Source: Pieris napi
Lineage: Eukaryota > Arthropoda > Insecta > Lepidoptera > Pieridae
Assembly: GCF_905475465.1 (NCBI RefSeq)
Contig: NC_062246.1
Coordinates: 2,692,001 to 2,756,000 of the forward strand
Direction: 5' to 3'
Length of the DNA stretch: 64,000 bases
Below are positions 1 to 9,700 of the stretch, one piece after another; the stretch's first letter is position 1; the number at the start of each line of letters is the position of its first letter. The notes under the pieces were generated by a model that was given only the letters and a program-made list of their open reading frames with translations, made no database searches and was not told the DNA's origin. The position numbers and the translations under genes are program-made.

Positions 1-34
1 TTTTTTTGTGAATTGCTTTCGTATTCAGTTCAAA

Positions 35-166
35 ATGAGTGAATCTCAAGATATTGAAATCGTTTTACTAATTGATGAAGTCCGAAAAAGGCCTGCGATA
101 TGGGATATAGCTTCAGAATCCTATAAAATAAAATTTAAAAACGACCTGCTTAAGAATTGGTTTTAA
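35..166 (+). pseudogene. MADF-domain N-terminal fragment
   Basis: A 43-residue open frame starts at the ATG at 35 and ends at the TAA at 164-166. It reads like the start of a MADF domain, a Myb/SANT-like DNA-binding fold: a short acidic leader, then LIDEVRKRPAIWDI and SESYK, matching the family pattern of a helix ending in a 'RP-x-(L/I)-(W/Y)-D' turn followed by 'YK'. A MADF domain needs about 80-90 residues, so only the first half is here. The next 300 bases do not continue it in any frame I read. It could be the first exon of a host regulator, or a piece of a Harbinger-type transposon, which often carry MADF/Myb proteins. No clear splice donor follows the fragment, so I favour a truncated relic. 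Confidence 0.4.
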
Positions 167-1145
167 TTTTCTGTAATGATACCGACTCTCAGCTATAGCT
201 TCTTCCACGTCCATTTTTTAAGCTTTGTCGAAACAGACTGACGAGCTTTCACAATTCACAACGCGCGATAGCGCTTGTCATCTGAATTCTTTATAAATTT
301 GATCGCGCGTTGACCTGCGTTAACGCGCGTTACATGTCAACTTAGCCTAAGCGTGCAGGTAGGCGATTTGCTGCGCGGCTTTTTGCCTTCCACCTTTCCG
401 ACAACTACCGTCTTGCCTAATTACCTGGTTCGCGACGGTAAAGTAGACTAGAACTCTTCGACAGCATGTCGTTGAGAGCCTCGTATGATTTGTAGATCAC
501 CACATCTGCAGTGTCAATCTTTTTCCAGTCTTGCGCTCGTGTATGACTCCGATCCGTAGAGGAAACCAATGTTCGTACTATTTTCATCTTAATAATATTA
601 AAAACATTTTACCAGATGATTTACACTCACACTGTGTAGTTTACACATAGCATTTTTGTCCATTTGTGTTCTTCTCTTTATTTCTCGTTCTTGGACAGTA
701 GTAATCCAAGACATATTCCTTGACTATTCAGTTCAGATAGTAGTCCAATCCTAAAGAGTTGATGGGTTCTGTTGATAAGCTGATGCACGGTGATCCGTGG
801 TTCACGACTTATTGTTGGTGAGTCCAACCCATCTGCATTCAAACGCAACTCAATACAATAATGCTACCATTTCGGATTCTGATGGCAAAATATGTGGTGT
901 GTTTGGAAGCACCTGTATACAGTTAATTATTGTAATTAAATAAAAAATAAATGAACCAAACGTTTCACCTCAACAAGCTACGGTGAAATAGGAGCATGCA
1001 TTTACAACAATGTGAGAGCTACACGCAAACACGTAGAATGTGAATGTGTGAATCATATATCTACGTTGTTTATTTCATACTACTCACATCTCACTATTTC
1101 TTATTTTATACTAAATTGTCAGAAGAGCCGTGTTGTCTCAATTAT
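167..1145. other. non-coding stretch with a possible LINE scrap
   Basis: No gene is seen. On the minus strand at about 430-600, two overlapping frames carry pieces resembling the FLYGSES region and the following 'KKID' block of LINE reverse transcriptases, separated by a frameshift; this is weak. The remainder is AT-rich and shows no repeat I recognise. The left arm of the large inverted repeat begins at 1,146, and nothing in the sequence marks that boundary except the loss of matching. Confidence 0.4.
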
Positions 1146-2241
1146 GTTTGGCATGCTTTACAGCTTGGTCCCGCATGAACTTTGTTGATTGTCATTCACG
1201 CCAAAGTCTGTCCAATCTACTCTCGGAAATGCTATTTACTGTTACTTGGTGAAATTGGCATTTTGTTTTATCCTTAAAAAAACTAATACAAGTTCTGATA
1301 TACCGCAAAGTACGACTATAAGTTTCATATTGGATTTGTCTTTTTTGTATTTTACAGAGAAGTAGGTCATTCTTCAGTACCTATTAGGTATAACATCGAT
1401 TTTTCGGTGTGACACATACCATTTTCCTGACAATGGTTATCTCTAACATTTTTGTTAATGTTGTGACAGACATCATCAATTATCAAACAGATTGAAGGGA
1501 TTTAGAACACGGTTAAGTCACCGACATTGTAGAATGTGGTAGTTGTAATAAACTTTTTGGGTTATATACTGTTGAGTTAAGTAAAAAATTGGCTGGTTGG
1601 TACTTTTTATGTAAGGTTTAATAAAAAAATTGGAATTGGAGACATCGGTATATATAGAACTAAAGCCCATCTTATTTTGAAAATAGAATTCGCCGTTCCA
1701 TAGTTTAACCAATTAATATTTGAAATTATATTAGTGCTTATAAAATATTTGTCCCGTCTGCAATTTATTTGCAAGATATTTTTCAATTCTGACGAGATGG
1801 ATTCCAGAAGAAATACAGCAAAAGCAAATACACATCTATTTTACGTTGCAAAGTGATACGTGGAAATAAAAGATTTTATTACATCTTTACATTCCTGAGC
1901 GATGGCCGCGGCCGCGCGTCACTGCCGAGATTCTAAAGGGTGACCATTCAGAGTTGATTTACGACTGGGACCTGTGGCTGCTCGTGTTTAAATGAAAATT
2001 ATACACGGGCCACGGGGACGCGACCTTTCCCTCGTAAAGTAACTAATTTATGAACTCGTGATACTTCAGCGGTGCCCGCTCCGCTCTTGAAAATTTAAAC
2101 AGCACGCCGCTCTGTGCAGTGCAAATTTTTGTAGTATATAATCTGGATTCTGGGTTATATCCTTTTTTGTTAATGTTGGTACTTTGAACTGTACAAAGTG
2201 TACCCCTATTATTATTTATAGTAATCTATACTAATGGAGAT
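1146..2241. other. non-coding stretch with GC-rich patch
   Basis: No gene is seen. The 64-codon minus-strand frame at 1,518-1,712 has no family resemblance and reads as chance. A GC-rich patch at about 1,895-2,125 includes a NotI-like GC run and stands out from the AT-rich surroundings; it could be regulatory or an old repeat, and I cannot tell which. Confidence 0.4.
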
Positions 2242-2253
2242 GCATCAATAAAA

Positions 2254-2506
2254 GGCCTCATAGCCTAGCGGTCTTATTAAGTGGCAGCTAGGTGAGGGGT
2301 ACCGGGTTCGAGTCCCGGTTCGAGGGCAAGTTTTAATTTAATTTAAATTTGTTTTCGGCCTTTGGGAGGGTTGTGCGGTACCGGGCGAGTGCCTAAACCG
2401 TACATGGAGGACACGGTCGAATTTCTAAAGACAAGCACGAATTATAAAAAAAATCCTATACTTGACGCTGGCTAATGCACAAATCGTGCCAGAGCCATAA
2501 AAAAAA
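2254..2506 (+). mobile_element. tRNA-derived SINE with 12-bp target duplication
   Basis: The head is tRNA-like, with an A-box-like TAGCCTAGCGG and a B box GGGTTCGAGTCCCGG at about 2,300. A tRNA-unrelated body follows and the element ends in an A run. It is flanked by a clean 12-bp duplication, GCATCAATAAAA, at 2,242-2,253 and 2,507-2,518. Relative to the mirror copy at 14,589-14,834, the head here contains 7 extra bases between two GGG triplets, so one copy has lost or gained 7 bases by slippage. Confidence 0.8.
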
Positions 2507-2567
2507 GCATCAATAAAAACTAATATTCTTTACCAGATAACCAACTTATCTTATATCTATCTATAAT

Positions 2568-2893
2568 ACGAGAATGTAAGTGCGTGCTCACATTTCAACA
2601 TACTTCCTTCTGATGGAGGACAAGTCTTTGTTTTTAAGTTATGTAATTATTATTAATTACTTAAGATGTCATGTGGAACATGGTGTAATGGTGCAGCTCC
2701 TTACAAACATTGTGTAAAAAATTGGCGATTAAAAAGAGTGGCGGAGAGTTTATTGCCAGTTCTTCTCTTCCTACGCTCTTGATTTGAGAACTAGCACTAA
2801 ATGTAAAGTTAGAAGCATTTCATATAATTTTTTTTGACGATCATAAGTGTACATTGTGTTACCTATATGATTAAATCATTTTTGAATTTGAAT
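2568..2893 (+). repeat. LINE 3'-end repeat
   Basis: This non-coding tail matches 37,580-37,800 (plus strand) and 31,985-32,165 and 53,455-53,690 (minus strand). Shared blocks include GTGGCGGAGAGTTTATTGCC and CATAAGTGTACATTGTGTTA, and it ends in a simple AT-rich tail (AATTTGAAT). The shared end with variable 5' extents is what 5'-truncated LINE insertions look like. It lies inside the left arm, so a mirror copy sits at about 14,202-14,527. Confidence 0.65.
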
Positions 2894-3085
2894 ATTATCT
2901 CATTACCTTCGCTCGAAATCTCGATATAATCCTAACAAAGTAGAAAATCCTATGCCAGTTTATAGGAGACTGCTTATACAATTTTGGTGGTAAACCAACG
3001 AACAAAAAAATCACTTATTGTGTTCTTTGACTATTTCTTGTCAACATTTAGTTTCAATTTACAATTGTTTTTTAGCATTCTATAT

Positions 3086-3168
3086 GTGCCCATGGGCGGC
3101 GGTATCACTTAACATCAGGTGAGCCTCCTGCCCGTTTGCCTCCTATTACATAAAAATAAGTTAGAACT
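3086..3168 (+). repeat. LINE C-terminal/3' fragment
   Basis: It carries the CATGGGCGGCGGTATCACTT...GGTGAGCCTCCTGCCCGTTTG block also found at 52,780-52,830, 61,990-62,060 (minus) and the mirror copy 13,927-14,009. In longer copies in this window the block follows a decayed LINE reading frame, so this is the extreme 3' part of that family. Confidence 0.6.
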
Positions 3169-3210
3169 GCCATCAGGGTACGTTTGTACGCACGTAGACC
3201 ATACTAACGT

Positions 3211-3253
3211 ACGAACACTATTCAATACACACGTGCATTGAATGGTGTTCGTA
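3211..3253. repeat. imperfect hairpin
   Basis: Two arms of about 20 bases, starting TACGAACACTATTCAATACAC and ending in its near-complement, flank a very short loop, with two mismatches. It is repeated in the mirror arm at about 13,842-13,884. Confidence 0.6.
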
Positions 3254-3854
3254 TATGTATACGTTCGTGCCATTTCACAAATTAGCTATCTACTAACACA
3301 GAACTGGTTTATTAGCTCGTTGTCAAAAATGCTCATAATCATTTAACAAAATTTATTACACATAAGTTTTGGTGATCATTTTAATTTCCAACTAGTTGGT
3401 CGGATAAATAGTAATTAAAACTGTAAATCCATGTTTCGATGAAAGATTTAATTTTGTGGTAAGTATTAATATTTCAACTATAACACGTTACCTGTGGCTA
3501 TGAAATAATAAAGGCTATTTACAATCATGAGCAATTCGGAAAAAGTGATTACTCACTGTGCGATACTACTTTACGATTACTCGGTTTTAACTCGATTATG
3601 TCCTTTAGCGTTGAGTTATAAAATACCTGCGGTTTGACCTCCGTTAGTTCGATTGTAATGTTCTTCTTCTGCTCTAACACCACATCTCGAATGCCTCTAT
3701 CTGTTTACTGTGCGCTGCACGATTTGACCAGGATTCTGATCCGTGCAAAAATATGGAAACGACCAAAGTTCAGTCGAGTCGGTACTTGGTAGCATTCTAC
3801 ACGTTTCTTTTTGCCACCAGGAAAAGAATTTCTTTCAAAATTTTCTACGTCGAA

Positions 3855-4140
3855 AATTAAAATAAAATCAGTGGCACTACAACCTTTTAGGTCTGGGCCT
3901 CAGATGTCTGTATCTGTTTCTTGATCATTTGTCTGTGTATAAGTGATCAGCCTCCTGTGCCTGACTCACGCCGTCGACTTTTTGGGTCTAAGGCAATCCG
4001 GTTTCCTCACGATGCTTTCCTACACCGTTTAAGAAAGAACACATAGAAAGAAAGGCCATTGGTGCACAGCCGAGGATCGAAGCTACGATCTCAGATTATA
4101 GTCACACGTTGAAGCCACTAGGCCAACGCTGCTCTAAAAT
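3855..4140 (-). mobile_element. tRNA-derived SINE (common family)
   Basis: Read on the minus strand, it has a tRNA-like head (GTTGGCCTAGTGGCTTCAAC, then a B-box-like GATCGTAGCTTCGATCC), a body with CGTGAGGAAACCGG and AAAAAGTCGACGGCGTGAGT, and an end at GTTGTAGTGCCACTGATTTT. The same family occurs at 20,509-20,700, 23,376-23,560, 24,880-25,075, 42,715-42,960, 59,025-59,210 and 60,463-60,720. The mirror copy is at about 12,955-13,240. Confidence 0.75.
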
Positions 4141-4616
4141 AAAGTCGAAAATTACAACCATCTTTCGGGATCTCGTAAGTTGCTTAAACATTAATATAGC
4201 GCAGTGAGTATAACCACTATGAGTATTATATTGAGCCTTACCCGGAATTTTGATTAAGCGTAAACTAGATTATATCAAGGGTGGAAGCCGTTTCTTAAAC
4301 TACTAAACAGTTAATAGCATTCGCCTCAAACTTGGAAGTTACTTATTTACTTAACACTGAGAGTTATGCTAAAGTTTGTTCCATACCTCTCTAATCGCAA
4401 ATCTTTAAGCTATGCAAATCACGATACAAAACTGTTAGGGATTTATTACATGTGTTCAATGGGGACGAAGTTTGTAAGGTAGGGTTGGGATTTTAGAAGA
4501 AGTTTTTAATTATATAATTCAGTTTAAAAGATCTAATGTCTTGTGAAATTTGGGCTTAATCATCTGGAGTGAGTGTTAGCTTTGTGTGCTAACGTACTTA
4601 ATTGATTTAAAAAAAT

Positions 4617-4788
4617 ATTTTTGAAGTTATACTTCTTTAGGCGCGTTATGAAAAATTTATGAGAGTGAAATTTTACGATGCACGCGCACCGTGACACAAA
4701 ATTATCAGAATGAAGTTGACCACGGAAGATGCTACGGCATTGGACATAATTTAAAAACAACATTCAAATAATAATAGAATTTATGTTA
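4617..4788 (+). mobile_element. left half of TIR element (MITE-like) split by the retroelement
   Basis: It begins TTTTTGAAGTTATACTTCTT and runs to ...ATTTATGTTA plus CACT, where the 5' LTR starts. The same sequence continues uninterrupted in the copy at 63,086-63,459, and the missing right half is at 20,088-20,300. No protein is encoded; the 67-codon minus-strand frame at 4,560-4,763 is incidental. Confidence 0.85.
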
Positions 4789-4792
4789 CACT
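4789..4792 (+). repeat. target-site duplication CACT (left)
   Basis: CACT immediately precedes the 5' LTR and is repeated immediately after the outermost 3' LTR at 20,088-20,091. The uninterrupted target element has a single CACT at this point (about 63,260). Four-base duplications are usual for errantivirus integrases. Confidence 0.85.
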
Positions 4793-5052
4793 AATTACAT
4801 ACGGTACCCTAAAGAAGATCGCTGACATCGCGGCACGTGTATGGTCAACGTGCCGGCTTCATGGAATTACTCTGCTGACACAGTGTTTACCGCGATTTAA
4901 CATTTTAATAAAATAAAATATGTTTGCCACTCCGATTATATCTAGCATCGATAACGGATGTCATTTTGTAATTTAATTATAAGTTTAAATATAATAAATA
5001 CCTAGCTAACTATTGGTTTTTTTTGGGAGTCCGGGCTGACGAAATCGTAATT
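4793..5052 (+). repeat. 5' LTR, 260 bp
   Basis: The LTR starts AATTAC and ends GTAATT, a 6-bp terminal inverted repeat. It reads the same as 19,828-20,087 and as 12,044-12,297. AATAAA poly(A) signals lie at 4,907-4,912 and 4,993-4,998. I see no TATA box I would trust; promoters of this group often rely on initiator elements. Its last T is the first base of the primer site. Confidence 0.93.
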
Positions 5053-5062
5053 GGCGCAGTCG
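5052..5062 (+). other. primer-binding site for tRNA-Ser
   Basis: TGGCGCAGTCG abuts the 5' LTR, sharing its last T. It is complementary to the 3' end of insect tRNA-Ser (acceptor strand CGACTGC, discriminator G, then CCA). Errantiviruses of the 17.6/297 group use tRNA-Ser, whereas gypsy itself uses tRNA-Lys. The tRNA-Lys gene at 54.6 kb is therefore unrelated to priming. Confidence 0.8.
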
Positions 5063-5250
5063 GTAGGATACTTTCGGGGCTACTACGATCGTTATAAAGA
5101 AGATTTCCGGGGTCTAGATTCGACACCGCGCGCGGTCGTTCTAGCTATCGCTTTTAAGCGTTCACCGAAATATCAAAGAACATTTCGAAGCAGCCGGGGC
5201 GTACTCAAACTTCAGTACAACGCAAAGAAAACCAGGGAAGTCGACGAGTT

Positions 5251-5258
5251 ATGTGAGT
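5251..5258 (+). promoter_or_regulatory. candidate env splice donor overlapping a start-stop codon pair
   Basis: The bases ATGTGAGT contain a strong donor GTGAGT at 5,253-5,258. They also contain the only ATG between the primer site and gag (5,251-5,253), followed at once by TGA. The G of the ATG is the first base of the putative intron. In unspliced RNA the pair is a minimal upstream reading frame ahead of gag. In spliced RNA the AT left at the exon end meets a G at 10,339 and an ATG is rebuilt in frame with env. There is a G at -3. Spliced subgenomic env RNA is established for gypsy-group elements; this particular junction is my inference. Confidence 0.6.
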
Positions 5259-5314
5259 ACATTGAATTATTTTTCCATCAGTGTTGCTTTCTCCTCGTCA
5301 CAATTTTCCGTCCT

Positions 5315-6796
5315 ATGAAAAATAGTCCTGTGTCCTCCAGGCATAAAATTCGTAGGGATAGCTTAGTAGACTTGAATCGTCAATTAGGTGTAGGCTCGAA
5401 TCGTCAATTAAGTGAAGGCTCGAATTGCCCTCCAGTAGATTTAAATAATTTTCCTGAGAGCTCGAATTGCCCTCAAAGTTTAGACAGTAGGTTGAATTTT
5501 AGTTTTAGTAATTTAAAATATAAAATGGATCCTGATACAGTATATAAGGCTCTCCGCCCAGTTCCTGAATTTGACGGTAACCCACATATTCTCCCTAGAT
5601 TTATTAGAATATGTGATCAGATCGTAATTCAATGCGTGAAGGACGAGTTAGGATATGAGTTATCGAATTTATGTGTTATAAATGGCATTTTAAATAAAAT
5701 TACTGGTTCCGCAGCTCGTACAATAAATTCAAATGGTATTCCTGAAAATTGGTTAGGAATTAGAAATACTTTAATTAATAATTTTTCTGACCAAAGGGAC
5801 GAGACCGCTCTATACAATGACTTAGCATTAGCGACACAGTGTAATGAGACTCCACAGGAATTCTATGACAAATGCCAAAACCTTTTTAGCACTATAATGT
5901 CTTATGTATCGTTGCACGAGACATTAGAGACAACTATAGAAGCTAAGAGAATTTTATATCGAAAATTAACTTTACAAGCGTTTGTAAGAGGTTTAAAAGA
6001 TCCTCTCGGGTCCCGAATAAGGTGTATGAGACCTGAAACTATTGAGAAGGCTTTGGAATTTGTCCAGGATGAACTTAATGTTATGTACTTGCAGCAGCGA
6101 AATAATTTAGCAACAGATCTGAAGAAACCATTATTACCATTAACACCACACAACTCACACCAACAATTTACACAGCCCAAATTTCCTCCTATGAACAATA
6201 ATTTTAATCCTCCTAAATTTTTACCCGGACCTAGTTGGCATAAACCTAATTTTAATCCCCAATTTAATAGTCATCAGCGCATGCCTATGCAACCAACGCG
6301 TACTCAGCAAATGTTCCGAGCACCATTGCCTAATAATAACAGTGGTTTTAGAATACCTAACAGGAACCCTCCACAGAATAATTCTGGCCCTAAGCCTATG
6401 AGTGGAGTGAGTCATTTTGTGACAAAACCTTTACCACCTAGAATTACCGGTCATGATTGGCAAAAATTCGGCAATCCTCCTCCATCTAATTACTTTAAGT
6501 TTAGAGAAGTTAATTTTAATGAATTTAACGATTATAATGATTATGAATACGACAATGATTATGTTGACTATAATTATTGCAATACTGACTATGACTATAA
6601 TGACTATTATGGACAATACTCTTATTGTGACTCAGATAATAATCAGTACTATGAACAGCAAGATTTACCACCAATAGAGGATACTCGCTATGATAATAAC
6701 ATGCCTAGTACTAGTAAAGACATTGAACCGAGACATTCCAAAGGTAGGAAACGTCAGGATTTTCAACAGAGCCATCGAAAATCCCCACCAGAATAG
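5315..6796 (+). CDS. gag: Gag polyprotein (capsid)
   Basis: The frame is open from 5,051, but that start is a TTG inside the primer site. The first ATG in frame is at 5,315 (493 aa, C at -3, weak context). The next is at 5,525 (423 aa, A at -3 and G at +4, strong context), whose N-terminus MDPDTVYKAL then LRPVPEFDG resembles the start of gypsy-group capsids, so 5,525 is a serious alternative. A capsid-like helical region covers about 5,530-6,110. There is no CCHC zinc knuckle, as in other errantivirus Gags. The C-terminal third is rich in Pro/Asn (6,130-6,470) and then in Asp/Tyr/Asn (6,510-6,660), with basic clusters at the end (KGRKR). Short direct repeats (NRQLGVGS, NRQLSEGS, SSNCPQ) occur at 5,370-5,480. 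The last 49 bases overlap the pol frame. Confidence 0.85.
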   Translation: MKNSPVSSRHKIRRDSLVDLNRQLGVGSNRQLSEGSNCPPVDLNNFPESSNCPQSLDSRLNFSFSNLKYKMDPDTVYKALRPVPEFDGNPHILPRFIRICDQIVIQCVKDELGYELSNLCVINGILNKITGSAARTINSNGIPENWLGIRNTLINNFSDQRDETALYNDLALATQCNETPQEFYDKCQNLFSTIMSYVSLHETLETTIEAKRILYRKLTLQAFVRGLKDPLGSRIRCMRPETIEKALEFVQDELNVMYLQQRNNLATDLKKPLLPLTPHNSHQQFTQPKFPPMNNNFNPPKFLPGPSWHKPNFNPQFNSHQRMPMQPTRTQQMFRAPLPNNNSGFRIPNRNPPQNNSGPKPMSGVSHFVTKPLPPRITGHDWQKFGNPPPSNYFKFREVNFNEFNDYNDYEYDNDYVDYNYCNTDYDYNDYYGQYSYCDSDNNQYYEQQDLPPIEDTRYDNNMPSTSKDIEPRHSKGRKRQDFQQSHRKSPPE

Positions 6797-9700
6797 AATT
6801 AAATATACAATCAAAAAAAGAATTACCTTATATCAAAATTAACAATCCACCTTTAAAACTTCTTATTGATACAGGAGCAAACCAATCATTCATAAGTCCT
6901 GAAGCAGTAGATAAATATTTCAGTAATATTCCGAAAATGTACGATCCTTTTGAAGTTACTAATTCTAGATTAACAAGCGTTCATGAACACTCAATATTAA
7001 TTCCTAGTTTTCCTGAATTTAATGATACTAAAAATATAAAATTATTTATCTATAAATTTCATAATTATTTTGATGGTTTGATAGGATTAGATTTATTAGA
7101 AAACTGTAGAATCGATTTTAAAGACGATATACTAATCACTGACAATGCGAAAATCCCTCTATTACGTTATAAATGTAAAAAATACACAGAACAAATAATA
7201 CCAGGGAAATCATCTCGTTTAGTTGGTATACCGATACATCATGACGATGGTGACGTGTTTATACCGGAACAAATAATAAGTAATTGCATTATTCACGAAT
7301 GCATTACTAATGTGACTGATTGGACTGGTATAGTAGAAGTTGAGAATATGACAGACGAAGACATTGTATTTCCAATAGACAGACCTTTACAACTTGACTT
7401 ATTTAACTTTGAAAGTTCTTATACTGAACTGGACTCAGACAGGGTAAACCAAGTTTTAGACAGACTTAGAACTGATCATTTAAATAGCGAAGAACGAGTA
7501 AATTTAGAAACACTTTGTAAGCGTTACGCTGACATATTTTACATTGAAGGTGAACCATTAACCTTCACTAATAAAATCAAACATAATATTAGAACTCATG
7601 ATGAAAACCCAATCTATACCAAAAGTTACAGATATCCTTTTGTACATCGTCAGGAAGTTAGGGAACAGATAAGTAAAATGCTCGAACAAGGTATAATAAG
7701 ACCTTCTGACTCTGCTTGGAGCTCACCCATTTGGGTAGTCCCAAAGAAAGCTGATGCATCTGGTAGACAAAAATGGCGACTTGTAGTGGACTTTAGGAAG
7801 TTAAACGACAGGACTATTGACGATAAATACCCTATTCCAAACATCACTGACGTTTTAGACAAATTAGGTAGGTGTCAGTATTTTACGACTCTTGACCTTG
7901 CATCTGGCTTTTACCAAGTCGAGATGAATCCTGAAGACATACCGAAGACAGCATTTAACGTAGAACACGGTCATTTTGAATTTCTACGCATGCCAATGGG
8001 ACTCAAAAATTCACCTTCGACATTTCAGCGTGTAATGGATAACATCCTTAAGGGTTTACAAAATGAGATATGTTTAGTGTACCTTGATGACATCATAGTT
8101 TTTAGCACATCTTTGCAGGAGCATATAATTAATTTAGAAAAAGTATTTAACAGACTGAGAGAGTCCAATTTTAAGATCCAGATGGACAAATCTGAATTTT
8201 TAAAACTTGAAACCGCTTACCTTGGTCATATAATTAGTAATGAAGGTATTAAACCGAACCCCGATAAAATTAGAGCCATAGAAAATTATCCTTTACCTAA
8301 AACAACAAAGGAAATTAAACAATTTTTAGGACTATTAGGTTATTATAGGAAGTTCATACCTGACTTTGCACGACTAACGAAACCGATGACTAAATGTCTT
8401 AAAAAGACTAACAAAATAACTTTAGACTCTGACTATATCAAATGCTTTGAGAAATGCAAAACCTTACTTACTAACGATCCTATTTTACAATATCCCGACT
8501 TTAACAAAGAGTTCATTCTGACAACGGACGCCTCCAACGTAGCTTTAGGGGCAGTACTTTCACAAGGCACAGTAGGCTCTGTCAAACCAGTCTGCTATGC
8601 TTCTAGAACATTGAGTGACAGTGAATTGAATTACAGTACTATCGAAAAAGAACTTTTGGCAATAGTTTGGGCAACTAAGTATTTTAGACCCTATTTGTTT
8701 GGTAGGAAATTCAAAATTATTACAGACCATAAACCACTCCAGTGGATTATGAATTTGAAGGAACCGAACTCGAGACTGACGCGATGGCGACTTAAATTGA
8801 GTGAGTTTGACTATACAGTGATTTACAAAAAAGGAAAATATAATACCAACGCTGACGCTTTATCCCGTGTACAAATTAATAACGAGGAAATAGAGTCACT
8901 TCTTAAAGAATGTGGTATAGATGTGTCAGTAAGACCTGAACCACCAGGATCTACTACTGTAACAGCACACACATCCGCTGAAAATCCTATCCTTGAAATA
9001 CCTATCACAGATGAACCACTTAACAAATTCCATAGACAGGTTTGTTTGACTATAGTAGGTGACATTAAAAGAAGACCGAATGTTACTAAACCTTTTGATA
9101 CCCATACGCGTACGCATATACAAGTCTCAGAGTCTTCATTAGAACAAGATGTCACAAATGCAATAAAAGAATTTGTCAATCCTAAAATAAAGACTGCTAT
9201 TAAAATAACTCCACCATTAGGTATGTATTCGATAATCCCAATCTTACAAAATAACTTTAAATGTAACTCTATGCATCTGGTTTTAGTAAAAACCGAGTTA
9301 GAAGATGTTAAGGAGTATTTACGGCAGCAAGAAATAATTAAACACTATCATGAAGGTAAAACTAACCATAGAGGTATTAATGAATGTTATTTAGCCTTAT
9401 CACGTCGTTATTACTGGCCTAAAATGAGGGAAGAAATTACTAAATATATAAATGAATGTACAATTTGTGGACATACTAAATATGACAGAAACCCAATTAG
9501 ACCACAGTTTAACATAGTACCACCTGCAACAAAGCCTTTTGAGATAGTTCATATGGACCTATTCACAGCGCAAGCTGAAAAATATCTTACCTTTGTAGAT
9601 TCTTTTTCAAAATACGGCCAAGCATATCACTTACGAGATGGTACAGCTATAAGTATCATTCAAGGTCTATTACATTTCAGTACTCATCATGGACTACCTT

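Larger units (their letters stand above)
1146..4788 (+). repeat. left arm of 3.64-kb inverted repeat
   Basis: These 3,643 bases recur as their reverse complement at 12,307-15,939 (3,633 bases). Positions pair with a coordinate sum of 17,095 near the retroelement and 17,085 at the far end. The 10-base difference is two small deletions in the right arm, 7 bases near 2,300 and 3 bases near 1,480. I also saw two substitutions, at 1,954 and 3,915. The arm holds ordinary repeats: a SINE, a LINE tail, a second SINE and the left half of a TIR element. It ends 4 bases before the 5' LTR. The match on the other side stops at pol sequence, so the left end at 1,146 is a breakpoint of the copied segment rather than an element end. 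Confidence 0.95.

Noticed and set aside
2254..2330. Independent tRNA gene
   Set aside because: It is the head of a SINE with a long body, A run and 12-bp target duplication.
5051..5314. Gag reading frame starting at 5,051
   Set aside because: The first codon is TTG within the primer-binding site; the first ATG in frame is at 5,315.
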